Shown piece by piece: positions 25,896-39,240 of a stretch of DNA of 64,000 bases. The first letter of the stretch is position 1, and each line of letters starts with the position of its first letter. The notes under the pieces are model-generated. The model made no database searches, was not told the DNA's origin, and worked only from the letters and a program-made list of their open reading frames with translations. The position numbers and the translations under genes are program-made. Source of the stretch: Bursaphelenchus xylophilus (taxonomy: Eukaryota; Nematoda; Chromadorea; Rhabditida; Aphelenchoididae); NCBI GenBank assembly GCA_904066235.2, contig CAJFCV020000001.1, positions 9,486,001-9,550,000 of the forward strand. The letters are read 5' to 3'.

Positions 25896-28800
25896 CTAGA
25901 ATGAGCTTGGTTTTATGGCATTCGGTCCATTAATTGGAGGTTCACCCTTTCGGCCGACCAACAGATAGGTGTCCATACCTCCATCAACTCCCTTTACATC
26001 AATGTGAGCACGGTATTCAAAGTCATAGCGGTCGACTAGCAGTTTCTTGGTTTCTTCCGAGACCTGTAACAATTTTAGCGTCTAATTGTAGAAACAATTG
26101 TCTCATGCCTAGTACAATAAAAAAATTGATCATAAAATGGTCCACAATTAAACGAGAGAGCAAAACTCACTTGTATCCGATCCTCAACACCCGTACTGTA
26201 CATTCGACTGGCAATGTTGACAGTGTCGCCCCATATGTCGTAGTATAATTTGGTCGTTCCAATAACGCCAGCCGTTACCGGGCCAATGTTGATTCCGATT
26301 TTGCAAACAAAGTCGAAATTCAGAAGGTCCTGATTGAAGTAGTCCAACGCGTTTTGCAAGGCGACGGCGAATTCGATTAGTTGATATATATGTTCGTATG
26401 GGTGCAGCGCCAACCTTCTTCGATCAGGATTAAGCCCTGAGGCAGCCATATAAGTCGAACCGATAGTTTTGATTTTCTCCACATGGCAAAACTCTGGGCG
26501 GTCGAGCAGTTCATCAAAGTCACCAATAACTTCGTTGAGGACTCGGAGGAATTCGCGGCCCCCTTCAAAGTTCTCCTCATACATTTCATTCCAATTAGTG
26601 ATCGAAGCAAACAAAACAGCGGTCATTTGGTGATTCTCAGAGTATTTGGTGTTGGTCTTGAGTGATTCCACGGCATGCTGAGGGATGATATTGGTCAACA
26701 ACCAGTCAGCCTGGTCTCGGACTACCCGCATTTTGGCTGTATCGCGACGAGCCTAGAAAAAGTCAGACAGAGATGACATTTGTAAGGTAATAATGTGTAT
26801 TGTGTTGACAAAAGTTACCTGGACATCACCAAAGAAGCTCATTCTAAACGACGCTTCGAACTGGTAGTTCAAGAAGGCCACCAGGATCACTGCCAAGGCC
26901 ACGTCAACTATCAGTTCGTACACAAAGAATGGCGCCGCAAAGTCGGAACTGGCCCAAGTGTTATATACTTTTGTGCAATTCGGCTCATTCGTGAATTTTT
27001 CGTCTTTAATTTGTGTAGAGATCTCCACTTGACACAGCCTAAAAACACATGAAATAAAACGAAATCATTGAATTCCAAGATCAGGGGCCTTTCTGTAATA
27101 CGCTGCTTTCTCAATCAATGTCCCACTTACAAATTGCTGGCCAAGAACAAAAGCGCCACAATAATCGCCTGCCCACTCTTCGGCCACGCTCTCAGCTGAC
27201 TGAAATTGCAATGGGCATAGATGATGATCAAAGTCATGTAACAAAACACGAGTCGTTGATCCAGGATGACTTGAGTGGCACACAGCCCAAGTCGATGAAG
27301 ATCGGCGGTCACCGGATCGTCCAGATCCACCGCACAGTCGGGCATATTGAAGACCGCCGCCCCTAAGGGCATGAGTATCATCAGAAGACCGAAGAAATGC
27401 CGAGGACCCCAACGATTCAACCAGACGCTGATCTTTTTTCGCGTTATCAAAGGCAGTGCAACGATGATGATGAAGGCCAGAAAGAACAGAGCCGAACAGG
27501 CCACAAAAGCCAAAAATGGGATGGTGAGTTGACGAAGGGTGGCGAATGCAATGCCTACGACGATCGACCAAAACCCAATGGCTACCAGAATGTCGATAAA
27601 GACGCCCGAATAGCGATAGCGAGGGTGTTTCAGCAGTTGCTGTTCCATGGAATCGGCGGTGCTTCGAATCCCTAAAAGGGGCGATTTATTGCGAGTTGCT
27701 ACTCGGTTCCTAGTTGAATATAAAGCATCCAACTTTAACTTTTACAATTGCAATTGACTTACCCGTCTCCTCATCCTCATCATCCAGATTCCTCTTCTTT
27801 TTCAACTGCTGATGTTTGGCAATCGGATTCTTAAAAGCCCGTTGTGCAACAGCTTGGGAATTATGATCTCCGCTCTCGGCAAAATGCTTCCTATATTCGT
27901 CTTCAATGTCAGCCTCGTTAAACGTTAATGTCCATCGATTTAACGAGTCCTGATGCATCCAGAATCCCTGAGCAAACGACGACTCGCCGCCTTGGAGAAT
28001 CTGAGCTAATCGTTGATCAAAGTCTCGATTGTCGGTATCGAAACGAGTCAGCGAGCCGGCATTGTGGTGATGAGAGATCGCGGTGTCCAAACCACCAACC
28101 GAATGAGTTTCAGACGCCAGCTCCTAAATCATAGCATAAATTTTTGAGGGGTCACGAAGATGGCCATGGTTACGTACAATGACTTGCCGAAAAATGGTTA
28201 TCACAACAGGTTTACAGAAAAAATAGGGCGTTAAAATAAAGTGTAAAACATCTTTTTGATATTAAAAAATATATTCAAGTGTTGACGTCACTCTACGTTG
28301 CCAGGAAAGAAAAACTGCAAACAATACATACGCTTACATGGAGACCACTGCTCCTGGACCCTTTCGCACTGTTGTTGGTACTGCTATTCTGCGCCAATTC
28401 TATCGAGATTTGACCTCCAATCTTCTCAGCGTCTGACCAATTTTCTCTTGCCGAGCACGGCGCAGTTGATGCCTTTCGATCATCTGACTCTTCGGGCTTT
28501 ATTGGGGCTGAAGGGATGGAATTAGCCGCATCATTATCAGCCAGACCCATCATAGAATCGCTGATGTCCTTTGGAGCCAACTGGAGATTCGGATTTGTGA
28601 TCGTGCACATGGATTGGGACTAAAATTGATTTGTAAAGATGATTTAAGAATAATTCTTAATGATTAAGTCAGTAACAGTAAGTCAAACCGCAAACAGTAA
28701 GCTGACCAAACATTACATACTTTGAGATTAGTAGTTGAATCAGTCAAATCGCCGGATATGTTAAGATCCGCCGAGCTGGGAGTGTCCTGCTGGACGGAGA

Positions 28801-31800
28801 TGGCTCTAGCCGGCAGATTAGTGGAGTTAGATGCCATCCGATGAGAGCTGCTTCGATCAAGCAGCCGCATTCGCAGAGATCCACCGCAAGTTGAGTTGGT
28901 TGTGGCTCGGCTGATCGGCAGCGAAGCACTGTCCGCCGTCCGTTTTCGATCCACAAGTTTGGCGCTGATCTGTTACGAAGGGATTAGATAAGCAAGTATT
29001 AGAGGGTAGAGAGGTTTTTTGGGTATAAATTGAGGAAACAGAACAAGATTTATGCTGGACATGCGTGGGCAAAGCAAAAGCTGTGAAAAGCACACAAAAT
29101 TATAATTTGAACTTTAAAAATCATCCATTTTAGGTCAATTCCCTAAGGGGTTTTTGCTTGAAAAAACTTGAGATGACTTAAAAGAGCATGTAAAGACCGT
29201 GAAATTAAATTAATTAGATATTATTAACTCAGTGCAGCAAGCATTTGTCAGAGCCTTGGTAAGCGAAAGCAACTCACTTTACGTAAACTACTCGCCTTTT
29301 GTCCATCCACAATTGGTTCTGATCGTGACTCTGAGTCCGACAAAGCCAGTCGATTACTAACTGATTCGAATTCTTTTGACCGGCCGGCAATGAAGTATGT
29401 TTTGATACCTAAAACGGCACAATGATTACAAAAATAATCCAAATCAGGGCTCAGTGGGACTACAGTTACCTTTATGGTCCTCTCCCGGCTCGAGGATATA
29501 TTGATTGTCCAGATACTGAGCGGTAATCTCACTGATATGCACTCGACCCGCAATTCCCGTGCTTTCCATCTCATTGGCCAACGTGACGTCATTCGAGAAC
29601 ACATCGAATTTGAAGCGCTTGGTTCCGACCATCCCGCACATAACCTAAAAATTATTTAGATTTGAATAAAATTTTCATATCAAAACGAGCATTAACAGTT
29701 AATGTTTTATGCATTTTATCAATGACATCTTCTTACCTTTCCGGTATGAATTCCCACTCTCATGTTGACCTCCTGCCCTCGATCCATATCAAATTGTCGG
29801 ATCGCAATGATCATGGCCAATCCCATTTCCACACAACATTTGGCGTGATCCGACACTGGCTCCGGACATCCAGCCACACAATAATAACAATCGCCCAACG
29901 TGCTGATCTTCTCCAACCCACACCGACCACACAAGTAATCAAATCGACCGAACAGATCATTCAAAAGGTTCACCAGCTCATCAGCAGTCTTATTTGACGA
30001 CATTTTGGTGAAGCCGGCAATATCCGCGAACAGAATGCTCACATCTTGCATCAGGTTCATGGTGAAGGGCCGGAACTTTCGGACATTCGGCACCGAGATC
30101 TGCGCAGAATCCCCGGAGAACCTTTGCTCCGTATTCATCGTTTTTTGGTTCAGACTGGGCGAGTTGCCCGCTTGAAGTTGATTCGAATTGCGAGGTTGGT
30201 TGGGCCCATTCTGGTTGTTGGAGGCATTGCTGTTTCGGGTCGCTAAAATGTGGGGATTCGAAGGGAAAACGTGGGAAATGGAAAAGTGCCAACAAACAGG
30301 ATAAGACCAGTTGGTGCTGAGACAAAAACGGACATGTGAGGCAAAAATTGTATCAAAAAGGGATGAAGTTTTGTTATCTTCTTTTAAAGAGCTCAAAGAA
30401 TTATTGGACCAACGTTCTCTTTGCTTATATGATGCGAAAGGCAAAACAGTGGGCAAAATTCAAAATTTTAGTCATCATTTTGTTAACATGACGTTTTTTT
30501 GGCTTTTTCATTAAACCCCGAGAGCGCCATGGACCATTACGTAACTTAGGGTGTCATAAAAAGGTCTCAATTAAAAATCCCCCCAAAAAATTAAAATCCC
30601 GAAACTGTTGCCTACAACAATGTAACCCGCTTCGAAAGTGCGAACAAAAAATGGGGAGACGACACAAACACGAGAAAGCAGAGAAAGTGTTGTCCAAAAC
30701 CAGGGCGCAGAAACGAGAAAAAAGAGTCGGTGGATAATCAGGAGGATTCCGTAGAGAAGCCACACCCTCGATGAAAACAAAATTATAGTAGCAGAAACCC
30801 GCCGCAGGGCATGCCAATTCGGCCGATGCCCGCCGAATGTCCAAGAGACGTTGGGAAAGAAATAAAATGAATGGCCAATCTTGGACAACACCAAACTCTA
30901 CCTAATGAGCAAAAGTAGGAGAACCAACTTGATTCTTGCAGCAGTTCGTCGGCCACCTGAAAGCAGCATAGGTAACATATTATACAAAGTTTACATAATA
31001 TTACAAGGTTCCTTAACCAACATACCTTCTTCGGCATCACGGATTGGATCATGTGATCTTTGAATTGGGTCTCCAGCTCCAAGTCCTTTCTGGCCAACAG
31101 ACTTTGGCCCACCTTCAGAAAGGTCTTTCGTTGTCGGACTTGGGTCAAGATATACAGATGGACCCCGAGCAGATGAACACATATGTGGAGGACAAGCTTG
31201 GTGCCGGGGTATGCGGAAGAAACGTCGGTGATCTTCCCATTTGCAATAGTTGGATCCCCGCTATTCGTTGTCAAAAGTTCGAAAATCAACGTATAAACAC
31301 CACAAATCCCGATACACAGATATAATGGCAAGGGAATAACCGTGTAGATGAGCAGGATCACCTGAAATAAATGCAAAAATAAAGCCTTCGGCAAATTAAA
31401 TTAAAATCTCGGTTGGTAAAAGTATGTTTTATGTACTGTGGTATTAGCAAGTGGTACTTACTTGAATGCTCGTAGCGATCCGAGCAACCGGCCCCATGAA
31501 AGAGTCGTTACCCGAGAAGATCAACAAAGTAATCACACAAATAGAGAATGTACACAAGAAAGAAGTCGGCAAGTAGAAGCGTTGATAATGGGCAGCAAAT
31601 TGTGTGAAACGAAACATGGTAAAACATAATATGACTATGATACTGGCTGTGACCTGAAAATTTAAAAACTCAAACATTTCATAGCTGCGACTCCGCTGCA
31701 AAACAAAGACAACTTAATTGCCCTCAAGAATCAAAACAAAAATTACCCAATGCGAAAGCTGATCGAAATCAAAAACTTTCAAATAAATCATCCACGAAAG

Positions 31801-32270
31801 ACACGTCATGGCAATGTAGACCAGCCCGGAACGAAATCGATCCCTGAGAATGGGGAAACTGCACTTCCAATATTGAGTTTCGAGAATGGGAGAGGCGAAT
31901 TGAGGGTTCCACCAGCGGGCAGAGGCTCGTTCGAACAGAGGGATTCGGCGAGGACTGGCGGAGTGGCGGGACTGAAAATCGTATAATTTAAAATCGAACC
32001 GTTATCTTAATTATGTTCGTCACACTTCAGAAATTTACGTCTTGAGGGGACGGCCTCGTATTTTAAAACTTGGTTTATGTTAATAATGATTTTTTTTCTT
32101 ACATCCACATTCCCGCCGCTGGCTCCATTCCCCAGACCGTTGCTTTGATTTGCACTCGATCTTCGTGTTGGTTCTGCTGGATCATCATGTGGAAGCATCC
32201 CTGCGTCCTCGCCCAACTCTTCTGTCCCACCATCTTCCGCCATGGCGGATCTGTTTGGGCGTCGATTCAC
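25896..32270 (-). CDS. acy-1: Membrane adenylyl cyclase, AC9/ACY-1 type, 1401 aa
   Basis: Makes cyclic AMP downstream of G-alpha-s. Fifteen exons were joined in phase (4206 nt): 32270-32103, 31971-31747, 31695-31462, 31361-31026, 30956-30929, 30242-29737, 29644-29470, 29408-29278, 28969-28721, 28619-28338, 28123-27763, 27671-27131, 27038-26819, 26752-26171, 26063-25896. Order: first six-helix membrane block, C1a (about 385-570) with both metal Asp residues (SILFADIAGFTKM, STLGDCYYCVAGC), a long Ser-rich C1b, a second membrane block, then C2a (about 1160-1390) with YYDIWGDTVNIASRM carrying the Asn and Arg used in catalysis. The C2 text K-L-Y-Y-D-I-W-G-D-T and ASITNWNEMYEENF match mammalian AC9 best, which is the group of C. 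elegans ACY-1. Start could instead be the Met at 32243. Confidence 0.93.
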
Positions 32271-35200
32271 CGGAATCTTTGGGTCCGTAGAGATTTATTT
32301 GGATTCCGGAGATGACACTGAAATTCTCATCTTATACTTGGCATCAAAAAATAATAAAAGAAATTGTGGTCGAATATCGCAAAAAACTTTCAAACCCCAA
32401 AAACAAAATGCAGTTCCCACATCCTAAAGAAGGTTTTTGCAGAAAGTGTGCCGAGACATGTGCAATATAACTCAAAACCCCCACGCGTCCAAACGTTTGG
32501 AGACAAGTCCCATTTACAAAAACCACCGAGGCCTGGGGGCATCCTCGTTTTTTGGCTTTAATCCTTCATTATAGAGCCCTCTCCATATTCCCCGTCTTTA
32601 TTCCGTTTCGTTGTGGAGGCTCAAGGAAACCGAAAATGTTTTGTTTGGGGATCCAATTCGGATAACAAAAAGCTCAATAAAAGACCAGGTGGTGCAACGG
32701 CGAAAAAAACATCGCCTAAGGGCAGAAAACAATGTTCTAGCTTGGGTTAGGTAGTTTCGTCGGTAGAAAAGAAGCAATCATAATACAAATCATCATGTTT
32801 TAGACATTTTAAGGGTCACTGACGTATTTTACAAATATATAATTTACTGTATGAACACGTCTTTAAAAATTATGACATGTGCTCTCAAACGACCCAAGAC
32901 GTCCCCATCTAACACATAATATAACATAATGTAATCACACATCATTCAAAAAAGCATTTGGAAACATGTAAACAAATTCAAAAAATCCACAAAACAGCGT
33001 TCCGGAAATAGCGAAAACACAAGAAAGACATAATTCCCGAAAGGTCAGTTGTTACCAGTTGTTAAGGACATTCAATAAATTTATTGCCAATGCACAAAAC
33101 GGCACCTTAAAGCATTCAATTTTGAATGAAAAATGTAAAAGGCAGTTCAACAGAAGCCGAGATGACTCATTTTCCAGATTTGCGATTTTTCCTAATTCTA
33201 CCTATTATTTCAAAGAGATTATTTGGGCCGGGAAATGGCCATAAAATCCTTAATTTCATTCCGCCAAACAAATGAATGCCGACAAATTGGACAAGGAGAT
33301 GAAAGGAAACGATTTCGTCTGCGATATTTTATTCGAAACAAATACGGCCTTATTTTTGAATAAAAAATTTGCAATTTATAGTCCAAACTGGAGAAATGGG
33401 GCCAATGTTTTTCCAACAAAGAAAGCCAGCAAGATCCAAATCCAAAAAGCCCCGAAATTAGATTGCACTGTAATCCCCTGAAGTGCCTAAGTAACGCCCT
33501 TAAATTCCCCTGTCATTCCGAACCTCCTTAGCACTCGCCATTTCGAACACAAATTTGAGGAGGAAAACATATTCTGAGTAAACGTATTATCCGGTGAAAA
33601 TAAACAAACCCTCGACCGGACAAATAATGGTGCCAAACACAAGAGGAAAAGGGGCGACAAGTTGGTCGAGCTGCCTCGGAAACTGAACGGTCAAAACACG
33701 GAGTAAGAAAACTAATATTCCATTAAGATTATTGGAGGGGAATATGGGGGATGGATGGAGTTGAGGTGAGTTTTAAAAGACAACGTAATGTAATGTAATG
33801 TTCTCCGTAAGTACTTGCTATTAGCTCACAATTTTATAAACGAAAGATGCGACGAGAGAGCAAAGGAAATGTGGAGTCACGATCGAAGGAAAATAATTTA
33901 CGTCATCTGCGAAGAACAACAAGATAAGCCGCTTATAAGTATATATATGTTTATGATGATCAAGTCTCTGTACAACGAGCAAGGTATCGAAAAATTTGTT
34001 CGAAATTATATCAAAGTTCGTTTTGGACCTAAAATTGGGTCTTAAGACCTCTGAAATTTCCCGTCTTAGATCTGTTTTGTTGCACAGAGATACCCAACTG
34101 TATTTCAAATGCTCTTTGAGAGCCAGTTCTATTACTAATAGTTCAGAGTAAAGCACAAACATAATTCTTTGTAATGCGTATAAGTATCTCTAATGAAGCC
34201 ATTTCAATATGTTACAAACTCCACGTAAACTGTGACTTCAAAGTTAAAGATTTTAAAAAATAGCTTAAAAATTGAGTTGATCAGGACTCTTCGAAATTAA
34301 TAATAAACATGAAGCTTGTTTGTAGACCTCCAAACTTTCAAATTATCGAAGTACAAGACTTAAGTTCTCAAGCGGTTCACGTCTAACTAAAAATTTAACT
34401 CTCGTTAATTTAAACATTCGACAAAATGTAAAACATTTGCGTGCCCATTTCAAACTGTAAGAATGACGGGAATCCCCGAAAACTAAGGAGAAAGTCTATC
34501 AAGATGAAGAAATGCCAAAAATGGAACAAAAAATAGGGAAGGGCCAGGCTTTCTCCCCTCTCTTCTCGCCAAGTAACTCCAACCAACCCAATTAAGCGGC
34601 CGACCAAGTTTTAACCGCCAAATCTAGCCTAATATATTCGGTTTTGTTGGGGTCGAAGTTGTGAGCGAGCATATTCATTGATATTAATTTAAAAACCAGA
34701 GTTTTATGGTGACAGATGCTTGATCGAGGGACCTGTGACGTCAGAAAAGTGTTTTTGACAAACGTTGGGCTCATAAGAAAACATAAAAGTCAGTGTTCTA
34801 TCGTTCTTTTGCTAGTACATTTGATCAAAAGGTAACGTTCCTTTTGCCTTTTTACTACATAATAGCCGACAAAAACCCGTACAAAACTTTATACCACACT
34901 GTGAGTCAGGTCTAGTTGCATTTAACAAATACAAGTTGATACGACGAACGGTACTTTATCCCAGTAAAACTTTAGTTGAAACTTGGAATCAACCCAAAAT
35001 TCAGTACCAAAACAACGACTCATCTTGAAAAAGTCAAACTCAGAAAAAAAACAAATCCTTGAAAATCATCCAGAGACGGGCTGCAAAAGCACATCAGACA
35101 TGCGCTCTAAGTCTCGAACAAAGCGTCAAATATACTCTAAAGTTCCGCCAAAATTAAATAAAAAAAGCCTGGGGATGCAGAAAAGTGCGGTGGGTGAAAA

Positions 35201-37132
35201 CGTGGCCAAGGACGGGCAAGACTGAATGAAAACAACAAGTTCAGGACGGAAAAGGAAAACGCCGTCGTTTCCGTCTTCTTTTCCCTAAGCTGCCCGGATT
35301 CCATGTTATTTTTATCGAGGGGGAGAGTTCAGCGGGCCGGGGGGACGGTCGACCGAAGATCCCCGGGGTCATTCATTGTTCATGGAAGAAAACTTTTGAC
35401 CCGTTGTGGGTTTCAATTGAGGGCGGCTTCGGCTCGGTCGAATCCCCAGGATGCGTGTTTGATGGCCGATCCTCAGATTTTGATGAACTAAAAGTATAGT
35501 CATCAAAAAAATTTTATTTTAGTCCGCCAATTTTCTCCTTAAAGATCTTCCACTTGAGGTTGTCACAAAAACATAAAATCAGGCAGATTTATTTTTTACT
35601 CTGTCGTTTTGATCTTTACTTGACCTTCTTGAGACCAGAATCTAATTTTTGTTATAAAAACCATAATGTATTCAAAGAAAACGGGAATTATGCAAAGAAT
35701 TAGCTATTTTTAGGCACTCGGATTGTATTTTTGGCCTTCTCAAATTTCCAGAAAAGCTGAAATTGCACGGAAAATAAAAAGAAAACAATACACAAATTAG
35801 GATTAGAAGAGAGAGAGCTGGATAAGATGGTTATCTCGGAGTGAGCCAGGAAAGAGAGTACTTCTTAGTACTCAATAAACGTCTCCTTTCACTCAAGAAA
35901 GTGTCATAAAGTAGGGAAAAAGCTGTGAAAACATTTTAAGTTACTGTAAGTAAAACGATAATAACGGGCAAAAATGATTTAAGGTCTCAAAGTTTAATTA
36001 GAATGACCTTGCCGCGAAACACACCCAAAACAGAAATCGAGCGCACAAATTGGCCAAGACCATGGGAAAAGGGAAAGCCGGCTTCACTCTCTTTTTTTGA
36101 CTCAATGGCCAACTAAACCCGACGAAAAAGAGCGCCTCGGGGGAAAAAGAGCGAACGAAGAGCGAAAAGAGAGAAAGCGGGATACTCACATTAAAGCATG
36201 GCGTCAAAATTTATAGGCAAAAAAATCAAATTGCCCAGGATAAGAATAGATTTTTGGAGCAGGGCGCGTGTTTTGGGAAGGAGGGAAAGTTGATTTAAAG
36301 GCAATTTGGACGACAGATTCACGGGGTTCGACTAAAAATTGGCAAAGAAACAAGCGTCTGTAACACTTTCAGTGTTAGTAAGATATAACTATTTTAGTCA
36401 TCAAATTATCATAACAAAAAAAAATAATTATTTAAAAAATAAACCTAAATAAACACACTCGTTAATCTTGAACAAATTTAAAGGGGTGCCTGAAATGTGA
36501 GTTGGTTGTGACAGTATCCCAATAAATGTTTCGTAGACATCTGCGAGCTTCTTAGCTTGCGCCTTTTAAAAGTCAAAAAGTCGTAAATTGGCAACAAAGA
36601 CAAACATTTCGAACTTGTTGTTTTATGGTAAATAATTTTTACGCAAAAACAATTTCCTCGCGGAATTCGCAAAGCTACAGCCAAACGCCAAAAAAAGTTC
36701 TTTCTCCCGCTATCCTCATTTTGCGTACTCTCTCGTCGGTAAACATCGTTTAATATCATGTTAAACAATGTGCAAAGTGAAATGTTTGGAGATTGATGTG
36801 GAGCCTTGGACTAACGCGTGTTTTTACCATTATTTTATGGGTTGAATCTACAAACCCCGTATTTTTCACATTATAAAAGTTGCTTATTTAAATGTATCAG
36901 GCCGCCAGATTGCTTACAATTTTCACTTTTCTATTTTTGGCCCGGTCGTATAACAAATAGACAGCTCTCCTTGACTTATCAAATGTTACTTTTATGTCTT
37001 TCTTTTTCTGACTCATTTTTCTCTGCTTATCAAACAAACAACCCCATTTTTAAGGTTTATTCTTCCCCCTAAAACCCCACAGAGACGCGACCCAGTTCAC
37101 TTTTCTCCGTATTTCTGCTGTTTCTACTCTCG
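32271..37132. other. Long intergenic region
   Basis: About 4.9 kb with no supported gene. The right-hand ORFs on either strand are below 115 codons, AT-rich and lack splice continuity or domains. No inverted repeat with clear target duplication was found. The left end should contain the adenylyl cyclase promoter. Confidence 0.55.
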
Positions 37133-37750
37133 ATGGCCGAGAACGGTAAATTTTCGATGAACTTTCCCATCCCACACCGTTATTTTGCTTACTATTTATA
37201 TCAACTCTGCTCTCCGTAATGTTTAATCATTTTTTAGCTCCAAAAATAGTCCTGGAGAAAGGAAAGAAGGAGATCAATTTGGCCGGCAAGACCTTTTTGG
37301 AGGACTTTTATGAGCAGCCTGGAAATGAGCCGCAATACGAGTTGGAGAAGCTGACATTATCCGTGTCTTTTGAGAATGGATCAGTCGAGAGGGCGTGGCA
37401 ATTTTATACAAGGGCCGTTACAAATCTCAAAATGTCCGCACCGTCGTTGAAAGTGATTGCTTTGGATGGCGGATATGTCTTTAACCCGGAGGCTGATGCA
37501 AGTTTATTTTTTAGACTATGTTTGGAAGGAGCCTGAAAGATTGAAAAACAGTGAGCTTATTGTAAAAATCGGGCTGTTTCGGGCCAAAAAGATGCCTTTT
37601 ATTTGGAAGACAAGAACTCAACGGGCAAACCGATTTCATCCTTACTATTTTGTACCCGGAGAGTATAAAAAATGTAGCAAGATACTTTCCTCTTCAACTA
37701 CAAAAACTCCAGTATACAAGGCACAAAAAAAGCGGGCGCGCTTTTGAAAT
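37133..37750 (+). pseudogene. Broken gene of unknown family
   Basis: A short first exon (37133-37145, MAEN) joins in phase to 37238 onward, giving a coding-like stretch that includes KGKKEINLAGKTFLEDFYEQ and SVSFENGSVERAWQFYTRAV. Near 37500 the frame fails and sensible text continues one frame over (YFLDYVWKEPERLKN, then KIGLFRAKKMPFIW). The end runs into an imperfect inverted repeat at 37668-37791. I do not recognise the family. A sequencing error is an alternative to a true frameshift. Confidence 0.5.
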
Positions 37751-38351
37751 TGAGCTCTTTCACATGGAGAGGGAGCTATTTTGCTACATTTGTGATACCT
37801 TTCAGATGCAAAATTGTGTGTTTTTTGCCATGGGATCGGGCCCGCCACTGTAATAATAATTTGAGTCAAATTCGCTGTCCCCAGCCGAATTTTGGGCTTT
37901 TTTCGAGTTCCTATCACCGTAATCTTCTCCCCAAAATATTGAACGATCTTGAAGCCGAGAGACCATGGAAAATGACTGGAAACAAAGCGAGAAAGAAAAG
38001 TAAAAAAGGGGTGTTTCAAGCTTTAATTTTTTGTGGAAACCTTGTACGTATGATGTACATATTTATTCCGTATTATAAAATTACTCCTCATTTCTGTCCA
38101 AACCCAATTTTCCCTAAACTTTCTCAATATTTTCGAGATTGTTTCGAATCTTTGCCATCTTTTGCAAACGCTGTTGATCGGAAGATGTTGCGGTGAGCAC
38201 CTGCAAATGACTCATTTCAAGATTGTTTGTAAATAGGGCCGATAATCAAACGAAAATTTGTTTTTCATAAGTTCAAAATAATGCAAGATACCAAATGTCT
38301 GGAATTCTCTGAAACCAGGCAGTTGTAAATTATCATCTTACACTGTCGGCT

Positions 38352-38876
38352 ATGGCGTTGAGCGCTGCTTTATTACGTTCGCCATGGTTTCTACAGGTAC
38401 CCTGTAAAAACTTTAGCAGTAAAAAATTTTGTATCAAGTCACTTCTAAGAAAACTGAAAAACTTATTTCAGACCACGTCAAAGTTTGAAGAAGAGATTTA
38501 TCATCTCAGGGAACACTTGAATCTGCTTGTAAAGACGTTAAAAAACGCTGGAATCAAAGTCGAACCCATCAGATTTGTCGCAATTTACACTTTCCAGGAA
38601 ATTGTAAGTTCACCACGTTCATAAATCAATGCAAACGTTAATTTTAAGAAAGATAAGAAGTCATTTCAGAGTATCCACACAGCTCCAACGGTCTTCAGGA
38701 ATGTCTTCAACGTTGAGTTGGATCCGAAACAAGTGGAAGACAAAATCGTCGACTTCAAATATTTTGTTGATGATGTTGAAGTAAAGCTGAAGCTTTCATT
38801 GAGCATCACTCTTCTCAAGGCCAGTGAGAGAGATCGCTCCAGATTTTACGATGCTGAAGTCTCTATTTTCCAATAA
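38352..38876 (+). CDS. Small hypothetical protein, 128 aa
   Basis: Three exons, 38352-38396, 38472-38603 and 38670-38876, with good GT/AG borders and phase-0 junctions (384 nt). The protein starts MALSAALLRSPWFLQ and continues with FEEEIYHLREHLNLLVKTLK and VFNVELDPKQVEDKIVDFKY. It is mixed alpha/beta, without signal peptide or helices in the membrane, and shows no family I know. It may be the 3' half of the broken gene at 37133-37750, from which it is separated by 600 bp, or a separate small gene. Confidence 0.6.
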
Positions 38877-39240
38877 TACTACGAGCGAAAATTTGCCATG
38901 AAAATTACTTTTTGGAATAAACCCGGTATTTCTTTCAAGAATCGGGGGTCTCTTTCCAAGGAAACCGAGAATTTACTGTAGAAAATGTTTCGGTTGAACT
39001 TTTGTTCTGTTGTAATTTTTAGCGAATCCTAAGTGTAAAAAACTGAAGTCGACAAAAAAAATTCACCTGGTCTTTAAGAGGTACGTTACGTCGCCGGCAA
39101 AAAAAAGTCAAATGACAATCGTATTGCCATGACAAATTTTTGTAAGTTTATGTAATGGATTTTACGCCTTTCCGTACATACCGTTAATTCCCGTGAAAAT
39201 TGTAAATGTTTGATATGAGAAAGCGTTGATTCTCTTTGTC

